Shown: in pieces, positions 7,226 through 14,959 of the stretch | Numbering within the stretch: the stretch's first letter is position 1 | How the letters are laid out: each line of letters starts with the position of its first letter | Source: DATLWR01 sp035576205 | GTDB taxonomy: Bacteria; Pseudomonadota; Zetaproteobacteria; Mariprofundales; Mariprofundaceae | Length of the DNA stretch: 20,644 bases | Direction of reading: 5' to 3' | NCBI GenBank assembly: GCA_035576205.1 | Contig: DATLWR010000163.1 | Location: forward strand, 1-20,644 | Notes under the pieces: model-generated | Seen by the model: only the letters and a program-made list of their open reading frames with translations | Told to the model about the DNA's origin: nothing | Databases searched by the model: none | Translations under genes and position numbers: made by a program

Positions 7226-8016
7226 TCTTCGACCTCCGACTCCTGACGCCGGCGTGCCCGCGCCTGCTGCCGGGCCTTACGGTAACGCGCCGCCTTGCGC
7301 TGCTGCCACAGGCTCAGCATCGGACCGTGCAGCACGTAAGCCAGCAGGATGGCGAACGGCACACGGTAAGGGTCGGCAGTCACCAGCACGATGACGATCA
7401 ACATGCCGACCAGCATGCCGACCGAATGTTTCTTTTTCAGATCGATGTCCTTGCCGGAGATGAAGCGCACGCCGCTGACCATCAGCCAGGCCAGCACCAA
7501 TGACGCGCCCCACCACAGCCATGGCATCGGCGCAATTCCGGATTCCTCGTGATAGAGCACGGCGGTGGCGATCAGCAACGCCGAGCCCGGGGTCGGTAGC
7601 CCCTGGAAATAACGTTTGTCCTGCGTACCGATCTGCACGTTGAAGCGGGCCAGCCTCAATGCTGCGCAGGCAGCCAGGAAAAAAGCCCCCAGCCAGGCCA
7701 GCTTGTGCAGCTCGGCCGGCAATTGCACCAGCGCCCACAGATACATCAGCACAGCCGGCGCGATACCGAAAGAGAGCATGTCGCACAGCGAGTCGTATTC
7801 GGCGCCGAAGGCGGTCTCGGCATGCAGCAGGCGCGCCACCCGCCCATCGAGCATGTCGAACACGGCCGCCGCAACGATCGCCCAGGCAGCCAGTTCGAAG
7901 CGCCCCTGGATGGCGGCGATCAGCGAATAGAAGCCGGCAAACAGCCCCATACTGGTGAACAGGCTGGGCAGCACATAGACGCCACGCGCCATACTGTCCT
8001 TCAGACGGACATTCAT
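7222..8016 (-). CDS. pssA: CDP-diacylglycerol--serine O-phosphatidyltransferase
   Basis: Makes phosphatidylserine from CDP-diacylglycerol and serine in the inner membrane. The 264-residue protein has several hydrophobic segments and the full CDP-alcohol phosphotransferase signature: D57-G58, A61-R62, G71, D75 and D79, within DMLDGRVARLL and GAEYDSLCDMLSFG. The C-terminus is a strongly basic, Arg-rich cytoplasmic tail (about residues 238-264). This is the integral-membrane type, not the phospholipase-D-like E. coli enzyme. The ATG overlaps the psd stop as ATGA, coupling the two consecutive steps to phosphatidylethanolamine. leuA follows on the same strand, an association seen in many bacteria. 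The call is firm. Confidence 0.95.
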   Translation of the reverse strand: MNVRLKDSMARGVYVLPSLFTSMGLFAGFYSLIAAIQGRFELAAWAIVAAAVFDMLDGRVARLLHAETAFGAEYDSLCDMLSFGIAPAVLMYLWALVQLPAELHKLAWLGAFFLAACAALRLARFNVQIGTQDKRYFQGLPTPGSALLIATAVLYHEESGIAPMPWLWWGASLVLAWLMVSGVRFISGKDIDLKKKHSVGMLVGMLIVIVLVTADPYRVPFAILLAYVLHGPMLSLWQQRKAARYRKARQQARARRRQESEVED

Positions 8017-8702
8017 ACTCCAACCTCCGGTTTGCGGGCCAGCACGGTTTCACCGGCCACCACCTTGTCCCCGACCTTCACGCACAGCTCGAAACCGGCC
8101 GGAATCTCGCAATCGACGCGCGACCCGAAACGGATCATGCCGATGCGCTGGCCGGCCCGCACCGTAGCGCCCGGCTGGATATAGGAGACGATCCGGCGCG
8201 CCACGAGACCGGCGATCTGCGTAAAGGCCGGATGCGACCCGTCCTCGGCATCCATCTCGAAACGGTTGCGCTCGTTGACCGCGCCGGCATTGCCGGCGGC
8301 GGCGTTGATGAACTGGCCGGTGGTGTACTCCATGCTTGCGATGCGGCCGGACATCGGCGCGCGGTTCACATGCACATTGAATACGTTCATGAACACATCG
8401 ACGCGCAGGCCGTCGCCCCCCGCCTCTCCAAACGGCTCGGCGCGCACCACACGCCCGTCGGCCGGCGCGATGAACAGGCCAGGCTCCGACGGCGTCTGAC
8501 GCTCGGGATCACGGAAGAAGTTGAGCATGAAGGCGAACAGCAGGCCGAGGATGGTGCCGGCCACCACCCAGCCGAGCCAGATGAAAAGGACCAGCAATGC
8601 CAGAGCCGGAAGCAGGAAGGGCCAGCCCTGGGGGGCCAGCGGTATATGGCCGCGCGGTCGGCCGGTGAGAGCGGATGGTTGAGTCATGGCGGCATTGTAC
8701 AT
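8013..8702 (-). CDS. psd: Phosphatidylserine decarboxylase, short (archaeal-type) form
   Basis: Decarboxylates phosphatidylserine to phosphatidylethanolamine. It is a pyruvoyl enzyme made by self-cleavage of a proenzyme. About 229 residues put it in the short class. Two adjacent hydrophobic segments (about residues 25-60) anchor it, followed by the FFRDPER and IAPADGRV motifs, NVFNVHVNRAP, and the cleavage site at Gly-Ser in RFGSR near the C-terminus. The start is uncertain: ATG 8702 (MYNAAM) has GGGAG eight bases upstream, while ATG 8687 (MTQPSAL) lacks a ribosome site at a usable distance. It is the first gene of psd-pssA and diverges from the cyclic-nucleotide-binding gene. The function is firm; the exact start is not. 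Confidence 0.93.
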   Translation of the reverse strand: MYNAAMTQPSALTGRPRGHIPLAPQGWPFLLPALALLVLFIWLGWVVAGTILGLLFAFMLNFFRDPERQTPSEPGLFIAPADGRVVRAEPFGEAGGDGLRVDVFMNVFNVHVNRAPMSGRIASMEYTTGQFINAAAGNAGAVNERNRFEMDAEDGSHPAFTQIAGLVARRIVSYIQPGATVRAGQRIGMIRFGSRVDCEIPAGFELCVKVGDKVVAGETVLARKPEVGV

Positions 8703-8740
8703 CCTCGCCGCTCCCGGCCAAGCGGCTTCCAACATTGTAC
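8693..8740. repeat. Two direct copies of CATTGTAC between psd and its divergent neighbour
   Basis: CATTGTAC occurs at 8693-8700 and again at 8733-8740, 40 bp apart. On the minus strand each copy contains TACAAT, one mismatch from the -10 consensus. The outer one (8739-8734) would start transcription near 8727, a sensible distance upstream of psd, but its -35 region is weak. The inner copy overlaps the psd start region. The pair could be duplicated -10 boxes or binding sites; this is only suggestive. Confidence 0.3.
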
Positions 8741-8764
8741 CTTGCTAGGCCAATCGTCTATGCT
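8735..8764 (+). promoter_or_regulatory. Candidate promoter of the cyclic-nucleotide-binding gene
   Basis: TTGTAC (8735-8740), an 18-bp spacer and TATGCT (8759-8764) form a moderate sigma70 match. Transcription would start near 8771, about three bases before the ATG at 8774, which has no Shine-Dalgarno sequence. Tentative. Confidence 0.3.
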
Positions 8765-8773
8765 TTGCGCTAT

Positions 8774-9889
8774 ATGGCGTTGCTGCATGATGAGTTGATG
8801 GTCGTCTACCGGGACCTGAACAAGATCTTCCCGGAGGATCTGCATATCGCCCGCCCCCTGATCCAGATGTACCAGAGCGATGGCAACATCGACGGTGCCC
8901 GCGACCTAGCACTGACCATGGCCCGGCGAATGCTCGCAGGCGGCAGGCCGAGCAGTGCCCTCGGTTTTCTGGAGATGTGCCGTGTACTCGAACATCCGGA
9001 GCAGGAAGAGGTCGAGGCCCTGCTGCGCATGGCCCATATCACCAGTTCCGGTCCGATCGACCTCGACCAGGGAACGCAACGCACCTTCGCGCTGATCGAC
9101 GAACTGGCCGATACCGAGGCACGCGAATTCCTGCAACAGGGACATCTGGTCCGCTTCGAGCAGGGCGAGGCGGTCGTCCGGCAGGGCGATGTCAGCCAGA
9201 CCTTCTACCTGATCCTGGAAGGCCAGATGTCCGTGCAGCTGGATACGGGCGGCGGCCAGTCCAAGCGTCTGAGTGTCCTGCGGCCCGGCCATTTCTTCGG
9301 TGAATTCGCCTGTGTCTACAAGCTGCCGCGTTCGGCCACCGTCAGCGCCATCGAGCCGTCGGTACTGCTGGAGTTCTCCAATCTGACCATCTCGCAACTG
9401 ATGCAGCGCTCGCCGCTGGCCGGCGAACGGCTGATGCGAACCGTGCAGACCCGCATGGTCTATTCGATGACCCACAGCCATCCGGCCTTCAACGACCTTC
9501 CCGATGCCGACCGCCGCTGGCTGGCCGAGGAATCGAAGGTCCGTGAATTCAACGACGGCGAAGAGATCCCCGATACCGGCGCCGAGGCCAGCGTCGGCTG
9601 GATCATCCTGTACGGAGAAGCCATTGCCAGCCGCGAACACGGTGACAGCAAGATGGAGTTTGCGCTGGGCGTCGGCGACATGTTCGGGGCGGCGAACCGT
9701 TACATCACCCTGCCCATCGGCACCGTCGTGCATGCGAAAGGCCAGTGCCTTGCCTGCAGCGTTCCGGAACAGGTGATCCAGGCCTTCATGAACGCCTATG
9801 CCAGCTTCGAACAGTGGATCGAACCGCATGGCGAAGAGCGGCACAACAAGCTGAACCTGCCGCTCGAGGAGTGGGATCTCCGATCCTGA
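8774..9889 (+). CDS. Protein with helical N-terminus and two cyclic-nucleotide-binding domains
   Basis: A soluble protein of about 371 residues. Residues 1-95 look helical and TPR-like (DLHIARPLIQMYQSDGNIDG). Residues 104-215 form a CRP-type cyclic-nucleotide-binding domain with the phosphate-binding cassette FGEFACVYKLPRSATVSA (Gly176, Glu177, Arg186, Ser187), so nucleotide binding is plausible. A second domain (about 234-345) keeps the fold pattern but its cassette reads GDMFGAANRYITLPIGTVVH and lacks the Arg-Ser pair, so it is probably non-binding. No helix-turn-helix or enzyme output domain is present. The gene stands alone between divergent psd and a convergent barrel gene 25 bp away. 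The start is uncertain: ATG 8774 or ATG 8798, neither with a good ribosome site. The role is unknown. Confidence 0.8.
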   Translation: MALLHDELMVVYRDLNKIFPEDLHIARPLIQMYQSDGNIDGARDLALTMARRMLAGGRPSSALGFLEMCRVLEHPEQEEVEALLRMAHITSSGPIDLDQGTQRTFALIDELADTEAREFLQQGHLVRFEQGEAVVRQGDVSQTFYLILEGQMSVQLDTGGGQSKRLSVLRPGHFFGEFACVYKLPRSATVSAIEPSVLLEFSNLTISQLMQRSPLAGERLMRTVQTRMVYSMTHSHPAFNDLPDADRRWLAEESKVREFNDGEEIPDTGAEASVGWIILYGEAIASREHGDSKMEFALGVGDMFGAANRYITLPIGTVVHAKGQCLACSVPEQVIQAFMNAYASFEQWIEPHGEERHNKLNLPLEEWDLRS

Positions 9890-9914
9890 CCCTTCGCTGA
9901 TTCCTTAACGGATT

Positions 9915-11033
9915 TCAGAAATACCAGTCGAGCCGGGCTGCCAGCAGCCGGTTGTATCGTGCGAACTCGGCATCCGGCCGCCCCCCCGGCCACTGGCCGA
10001 TGAAGCTGAGATCGACATTCTCCACCACCGACCATGTCAGCCGCGGTGCGATGAACCACCCCCGCCGCGTCACATCGGCGATACCCAGCAGATCCAGCCG
10101 CCACAGCGGCGTCAGGTCGTAGCCGGCCAGCAGGCCTACCAGCTGCCGGGAGAGGCTTTGCAGGCGATCCGGCTGCGCGGTCAGGCTGATCCCCGGCGCA
10201 CCGTTGTAGAAATACTCGGCAGCGAGATAGAGACCGTTCGGCAGCCAGTCTGTCGTCCAGGTGTAGTCGATACCGGTGGAGAGCTGCGCATAGCTGCCGC
10301 GTGGCCCCTGCCACGACTGCATCAGCTCCAGCCGCGCTCCGGCATCACCGACGTTGCCGGTCATATCCAGCCCGGCGACGTTCTCGTCGCCGATGCGTCC
10401 GCCCAGCAGCGCCATATCCACCCCGCCGAGCGTGTCGTGCCAGCGCAGCGCCATCTTGCGCGAGGTTCCATAGCTTGCTCGGCCGGGTGCCGCGACCAGC
10501 TGTACGGCACCGAAACCGGAATAGCGCCAGGTCAGGTCGGCGGCATCCACGCCCAGCTTCTGTTCCTGTTCGAGCGCCGTCGGCTGTACCGGATTGAAGC
10601 GGTCGGTCGGGTTCCAGATACGCCCCGAACCCCAGGCGATGCGCTGCCGGCCAAGGGTCAGCTGCCAGTCGCCGGCGCGGTAGGCGATCCAGCCGCGATA
10701 GAGCGTATGCCGCCAGTAGGAGGAGCGATCCCGGCCGAGCACGGCGCTCAGATCGGCCCAGGTCGGGTCCGGCGTATTCAGCTGTGTACGGAACACGGGA
10801 TCGCGCACCAGTCCGCCATACAGAAGCTCGTGATCGTAGCTGAACTGGTACGACCATGCTTCCCGTTCGTCGGCCAGTGTCAGCCTGAGCCGCTGCAGAT
10901 CGGTGACCACCTCCCGCTGCGACGAGTTTTTGGTCTGGAAGGCGAGATTGGTGTACTGGCCGGTCAGTTCGACCGCGGCCGCACTTCCGACCCACATCGT
11001 GGTTGCCAGCAGTATGGCAATAACAAGGCGCAC
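9915..11033 (-). CDS. Outer-membrane beta-barrel protein of the Lol-like unit
   Basis: A 372-residue exported protein. A signal peptide (about residues 1-20, ending SAAA) is followed by alternating amphipathic strands rich in Trp, Tyr and Arg. The chain ends in ARLDWYF, whose terminal Phe is the usual signal for assembly by the BAM complex. A segment GDWQLTLGRQRIAWGSGR, with NPTDRFNPVQP just after, resembles outer-membrane proteins of the DUF1302 or alginate-porin kind, but I do not claim a family. The start is GTG at 11033, five bases after the ATPase stop, with no clear ribosome site, so translation probably depends on coupling. Last gene of the lipB unit; a role as outer-membrane acceptor or conduit is inferred from context. 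Confidence 0.75.
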   Translation of the reverse strand: MRLVIAILLATTMWVGSAAAVELTGQYTNLAFQTKNSSQREVVTDLQRLRLTLADEREAWSYQFSYDHELLYGGLVRDPVFRTQLNTPDPTWADLSAVLGRDRSSYWRHTLYRGWIAYRAGDWQLTLGRQRIAWGSGRIWNPTDRFNPVQPTALEQEQKLGVDAADLTWRYSGFGAVQLVAAPGRASYGTSRKMALRWHDTLGGVDMALLGGRIGDENVAGLDMTGNVGDAGARLELMQSWQGPRGSYAQLSTGIDYTWTTDWLPNGLYLAAEYFYNGAPGISLTAQPDRLQSLSRQLVGLLAGYDLTPLWRLDLLGIADVTRRGWFIAPRLTWSVVENVDLSFIGQWPGGRPDAEFARYNRLLAARLDWYF

Positions 11034-11038
11034 GCGGC

Positions 11039-11725
11039 TTACCGCTGCTCCGTGACAGATTCGATGCGGCCGTCCTGCAGCATGATCAGCGTACGCGCCG
11101 CGGCGATCACCATCGGGTCGTGCGATGCGACCAGGAAGGTGGTGCCGTGCTCCTCGTTCAGGTGCCGCATCAGATTGATCAACGCCTCGCCGGTCGTGCT
11201 GTCGAGATTGGCCGTCGGCTCGTCGGCCAGCACGAGGTCCGGGCCGGTCGCCAGTGCCCGCGCCACCGCAACACGCTGCTGCTGGCCGCCCGACATCTGA
11301 TCGGGACGGCGGTCGGCATAGCCGGCAAGATCGACCTCATCGAGCCACTGGTCGGCGACCTGGAAACGCCGGCTTTTCGGCATGCCTTGCAGCTGCAGCA
11401 CGTAGGCGACGTTCTCGCGCGCCGTGAGCACGCGGATCAGGTTGTAGGCCTGAAAGACGAAGCCGAGATGCTTCAGCCGGAAAGCGGCCCGTTCGCTGTT
11501 GCTCATGGCCAGCATGTCGCGGCCGGCCACGCTCAGGCTACCGCCATCCGGCTGGTCCAGGCCGCCGAGAATGTTCAACAGGGTCGTCTTGCCGGAACCG
11601 GAACGCCCGGCCAGCACGATGAATGCCCCGGTCTCCACCGACAGGTCGATACCGGCCAGTGCCGCCAGCTCCGACTCGCCGCTATGGTAGTGCTTCATCA
11701 GCCCTGCAGCCTCGATTAATGCCAT
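11039..11725 (-). CDS. LolD/MacB-type ABC transporter ATP-binding protein
   Basis: A 228-residue ATPase subunit that powers two FtsX-type permeases encoded just upstream. Visible motifs are Walker A GRSGSGKTT (residues 40-48), the Q-loop Gln92 in FVFQAYNLI, the signature MSGGQQQRVAVARAL (144-158), Walker B LVLADEPTANLDS (Asp168, Glu169) and the switch His in VASHDP. The sequence class is that of LolD, MacB and FtsE, where the ABC protein drives mechanical movement of periplasmic domains instead of classical import. A strong GGGAGGA ribosome site precedes the ATG at 11725, 16 bp after the permease stop. The substrate is probably a lipid or lipoprotein given the neighbouring LolA-like gene. The ATPase call is certain; the LolD equivalence is not. 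Confidence 0.93.
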   Translation of the reverse strand: MALIEAAGLMKHYHSGESELAALAGIDLSVETGAFIVLAGRSGSGKTTLLNILGGLDQPDGGSLSVAGRDMLAMSNSERAAFRLKHLGFVFQAYNLIRVLTARENVAYVLQLQGMPKSRRFQVADQWLDEVDLAGYADRRPDQMSGGQQQRVAVARALATGPDLVLADEPTANLDSTTGEALINLMRHLNEEHGTTFLVASHDPMVIAAARTLIMLQDGRIESVTEQR

Positions 11726-11741
11726 GCGGATCCTCCCATCT

Positions 11742-12992
11742 TTACAACTCCCTGAGCGCCACGGCCGGCTGCAGGCGCGCTGCCTTCCAGGCGGGATAGA
11801 GTCCGGAGACCAGAGCCCCGATCACCGCCGCACCCAGAATCTCCACGATACTTTTCGTCCTCAGCAGCGGATGCACCACCGGGTCCATGTACATGAACGA
11901 GAAGGCGACGGCGAAGCGCGTCAGGTCGATCCCCTTGACGCCGTACCACCAGGAGAGGCCGCCGCCAATAAGAAAGCCGATGCCGCTACCCAGTGCCACC
12001 AGAATGACCGTCTCCCAGACCACCATGACGAACACCTGCGTCGGCTGTACGCCGAGTGCGCCCATCAATCCGAATTCCCGTACCCGCTCGTGCATGCTCA
12101 TCAGCATGGTGTTCAGCACTTCGGCGAGCACGACGAGAATCACTACCGCCAGGATGATCCAGGTATAGGCATCGGCGAACTCCGCCCACTGTTCGGCCAT
12201 CGGATCGATGTCGATCCAGCTCAGCGTCTCCAGCGGTTCTCCTGTTGCCCGAGCCGCCAGCAATTGCCGGATCTGCTGCGTCGCCGAGGCGACGGCATTG
12301 AAATCCTTCACGCGGACGACGATATCGGTCACCGCCTTGCCCAGCCCCAGCCATCGCTGGGCGGCATCCAGCGTCACCACGGCCGTCAGGTCGTCGACGT
12401 CCATGACCCCCGAGTGCAGCAGGCCGCGCACCCGGAACACCTCGGAGGCGATGTCCCCCTGGGGCGTCGTCGCCATCAGCACGATCTTGTCGCCCAGCCC
12501 CACCTCCAGCGAATCGGCAAGCCCGTCGCCCAGCACGACGCCGCGGTCGTCACCGGGTTCCAGCCACCCTCCCTGGCTGACGAAGCCCGCCAGCCGGCTC
12601 ATCCGTTTCTCGGTTGCCGGCTCGACTCCGTAAACCAGCGCACCGCCGCTTGCGCCGGCACTGGAGGCGAGCCCCGACACACGCACGCGCCGGGTGATCA
12701 GCCTGACCTCCGGCACCTGCCGGACGATGTCGAGAAGTGGTGCCGGATCGTCGATGCGGTCGGCCAGCTTGCGCGACTGCTCGAAACCCCTGGCGTGAAT
12801 CTGGATGTGGCCGGTCACCGTCAGCGCGAAATTGGTCTTGATCTGCTGCATCCAGCCGTCGTTCATCGCCGACAGGAAGGTGAGCGCCGCGATGCCGATG
12901 GCGAGAGCCGCCGTGGTCAGGCCGGTACGTAGCGGGTGCAGCCAGAGATTGCGCCAGCCGAGTCGCAGGTAGATGGACAGTGCATCAAACAT
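11742..12992 (-). CDS. FtsX/LolCE-type ABC permease, second copy
   Basis: A 416-residue inner-membrane permease with MacB/LolC topology. One N-terminal membrane helix (around LRTGLTTAALAIGIAALTF) is followed by a large periplasmic domain (about residues 45-265) and three C-terminal helices (starting at YTWIILAVVILVVLAEVLNT). The conserved cytoplasmic loop MSMHERVREFGLMGALGV lies between the second and third helices, and the end is WKAARLQPAVALREL. I chose ATG 12992 because GGAGG lies nine bases upstream; it overlaps the preceding permease gene by 8 bp. Together with that paralogue it probably forms a heterodimer like LolCE, driven by the ATPase encoded next. There is no LolC-style retention motif I can recognise. 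Confidence 0.9.
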   Translation of the reverse strand: MFDALSIYLRLGWRNLWLHPLRTGLTTAALAIGIAALTFLSAMNDGWMQQIKTNFALTVTGHIQIHARGFEQSRKLADRIDDPAPLLDIVRQVPEVRLITRRVRVSGLASSAGASGGALVYGVEPATEKRMSRLAGFVSQGGWLEPGDDRGVVLGDGLADSLEVGLGDKIVLMATTPQGDIASEVFRVRGLLHSGVMDVDDLTAVVTLDAAQRWLGLGKAVTDIVVRVKDFNAVASATQQIRQLLAARATGEPLETLSWIDIDPMAEQWAEFADAYTWIILAVVILVVLAEVLNTMLMSMHERVREFGLMGALGVQPTQVFVMVVWETVILVALGSGIGFLIGGGLSWWYGVKGIDLTRFAVAFSFMYMDPVVHPLLRTKSIVEILGAAVIGALVSGLYPAWKAARLQPAVALREL

Positions 12993-14193
12993 GCCGGATC
13001 GCCTCCACCGGCTGCAGGCGGGCGGCACGGATCGCCGGCCACAGCGCGGCTATCGCCGCCGCCGCCAGCACGGCGAGAATCGTGTTGCGCAGATGGCTGG
13101 TATCGATCTCGGTATGGATGACCGGATCGACGTAGTAGCGGGCGACGGTGTCCATCTGGCCGGACAGGTCGATGCCGGCGCCGTGGAAATACTGGACCAG
13201 CATCAGGCCGGCGAACGTGCCGACGGCCACACCCAAGGCGCCGAGCAGCAGCGACTCGATCACCACCATGCCGGCCAGATGCCCGCGGCCGCAGCCCAGC
13301 GCCATCATGACGCCGAACTCGTGAATACGGTCGAGCATGCTCATCAGCACGGTGTTCATAATGCCGGCCGCGACAATCACCAGCACGACGGAAAGGAAGA
13401 TGTAGTAGAAAGCATTCTCCAGCTCCACCCACTGCTTCATCATCGGGTACATGTCGTACCAGCGCAGCACCTCGTAGCCACCGTCGAGCTGCTGCCTGAG
13501 CGCGCTCGTCACCGCCTCCAGGCGCTCCTCCGGCAACTGCACGACGACCTCCGACACGTCGCTTCCCATATCGAACATGCGCTGCATGAAACCGAGCGGT
13601 ACGATCGCGAGCCCCCGGTCGATGCCCATCTCGCCGCTGGAGATGATACCGACCAGTTTCACCTTTTCCGCCGCCAGCGAGCCGTAGTGGTCCTCGCCGA
13701 GCAGCACCACCTCGTCGCCCAGCTTCACGCCGAGATTGCGCGCCGTCGTCGCACCCAGCACACAGGCCTTCTCGTCGTTGCTTTTGATAAAGCGACCGCG
13801 ATCGACCTTGCCGGCGATGTTCGTCGTCCTCATTTCACTTGCCGGATCCATGCCGAGCAGCACCAGCCCTTCCGAATTCTCCAACCCGGCGGCGAGCGCG
13901 AAGGTACGCAGCCGGCTGGTGTAGCGCTCGATGTGCTGCTGCTGCAACAGAGCGATCACCCGCGCCGGATCGGGCACGGTGCGGTTGAGTTTCGGATGGT
14001 GGAAGAATTTGTCGGCATGCACCTGCAGGCTGCCGACGATCGCCTCCTGCAGGTTACGCATCATGTTGTTGTGAACGCCGTCGTTGAAGCCCCACAGGAA
14101 GATCAGCGAGGTCAGTCCCAGCGCCACCGCCGATACCGTGATCAGGCTGCGGCGGGCGTTACGGACGATGTTCCGCCAGGCCAGCGCCCACAT
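12985..14193 (-). CDS. FtsX/LolCE-type ABC permease, first copy
   Basis: A 402-residue inner-membrane permease, paralogous to the next gene. It begins MWALAWRNIVRNARRSL with the first helix in LITVSAVALGLTSLIFL. A periplasmic domain of about 220 residues follows, then three helices beginning at FYYIFLSVVLVIVAAGIMNT. The cytoplasmic loop is MSMLDRIHEFGVMMALGCG and the C-terminal signature is IRAARLQPVEAIRHV. Its ATG directly abuts the stop of the LolA-like gene (TAG then ATG), and it overlaps the second permease by 8 bp, so expression is tightly coupled. Shared loop motifs show both permeases belong to the same family. The likely role is extraction of a lipidated substrate from the inner membrane. 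Confidence 0.9.
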   Translation of the reverse strand: MWALAWRNIVRNARRSLITVSAVALGLTSLIFLWGFNDGVHNNMMRNLQEAIVGSLQVHADKFFHHPKLNRTVPDPARVIALLQQQHIERYTSRLRTFALAAGLENSEGLVLLGMDPASEMRTTNIAGKVDRGRFIKSNDEKACVLGATTARNLGVKLGDEVVLLGEDHYGSLAAEKVKLVGIISSGEMGIDRGLAIVPLGFMQRMFDMGSDVSEVVVQLPEERLEAVTSALRQQLDGGYEVLRWYDMYPMMKQWVELENAFYYIFLSVVLVIVAAGIMNTVLMSMLDRIHEFGVMMALGCGRGHLAGMVVIESLLLGALGVAVGTFAGLMLVQYFHGAGIDLSGQMDTVARYYVDPVIHTEIDTSHLRNTILAVLAAAAIAALWPAIRAARLQPVEAIRHV

Positions 14194-14955
14194 CTAGCTG
14201 CCCTTGCGGCGCAGGTTGGCGCGCGTGAATACCGAGACGGGAATCTGCGGATTGAAGCGCACTTTTTCCAGGATCAGCTCGGTATGCTTACCCGGCTCGT
14301 CGCTCGGCTGGATCGTCCAGTGGCTCGGAATGCGACGGCCGTCCATCTCCCTGACGTCCGTGAACACCAGCTGGCGGATATGCTTGCCGCGCTCATCGTA
14401 ATAGTCCTCCGTGCGCGGGATACCGTCGGTGCCGACCACGTGCACGATCTTGCCCCACACCACCGGCGCATCCGGCTTCGGGATTGATTCGATGGTGACG
14501 CTGTCGGCGTCGTGCGCGATCAGCCGGTGCGTATAGTCGTCGACCACCGACTCCATCTTCACCAGGTCGTCGTTGGTAAAATCGGAACCCATCCATGAGG
14601 AGAGCATCATCGACGGCGGGATGCGGATATCGCGCTCCAGCCGCGGCAGATACATCCACAGGTTGCTGCCATCCTTCAGCCAGGTGGTGTCGGCATCCTT
14701 GACCGGCGCCAGGATGCGGATGAAAAAGCGTTTGTGGAGGCGATCGTCCCAGGAGTCGAAGCTCACCTCGCGCTGCCATTCGGGAGTCACGATGCGCATC
14801 GTATAGCGGGCGATGCCGGTATCGGCGCGCAGGAGCTCCTGCACCTTGCGGATGATCTCCCTGGCATCCGGATCAGCGGCCTGCGCGGGTGCCGCGACCG
14901 CCAGACAAAGCAACAATATTCCGGCCAAGAGGGGGATACGGGGCAGGCGACGCAT
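14194..14955 (-). CDS. LolA-like outer-membrane lipoprotein-sorting protein
   Basis: A 253-residue periplasmic protein. The signal peptide (residues 1-26, MRRLPRIPLLAG to APAQA) is followed by a half-barrel fold of the LolA-like 'outer membrane lipoprotein-sorting protein' family. Its hallmark region is at about 99-131: LWMYLPRLERDIRIPPSMM, then a Ser-Ser-Trp-Met-Gly-Ser-Asp-Phe run, then TNDDL. Such proteins are presumed to hold a lipid moiety and are often found beside RND/MMPL or FtsX-type exporters. I used ATG 14955 because it begins the signal peptide and lies four bases after the lipB stop. The permease gene starts immediately after its stop. It is not orthologous to canonical LolA on sight. 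Confidence 0.86.
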   Translation of the reverse strand: MRRLPRIPLLAGILLLCLAVAAPAQAADPDAREIIRKVQELLRADTGIARYTMRIVTPEWQREVSFDSWDDRLHKRFFIRILAPVKDADTTWLKDGSNLWMYLPRLERDIRIPPSMMLSSWMGSDFTNDDLVKMESVVDDYTHRLIAHDADSVTIESIPKPDAPVVWGKIVHVVGTDGIPRTEDYYDERGKHIRQLVFTDVREMDGRRIPSHWTIQPSDEPGKHTELILEKVRFNPQIPVSVFTRANLRRKGS

Positions 14956-14959
14956 GCGG

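Noticed and set aside
5503..7503. A 666-codon open frame on the plus strand across leuA and its leader
   Set aside because: It is antisense to leuA, has the His/Arg/Asp-rich composition of a reverse-frame shadow in GC-rich DNA, and runs through the terminator and attenuator.
9890..9914. Terminator between the convergent cyclic-nucleotide-binding and barrel genes
   Set aside because: The 25-bp gap has no stem with a T-tract.
12973..14487. 504-codon plus-strand open frame opposite the first permease and LolA-like genes
   Set aside because: Antisense shadow: His/Gln/Arg-rich with no motifs, over a clear coding gene pair with family signatures.
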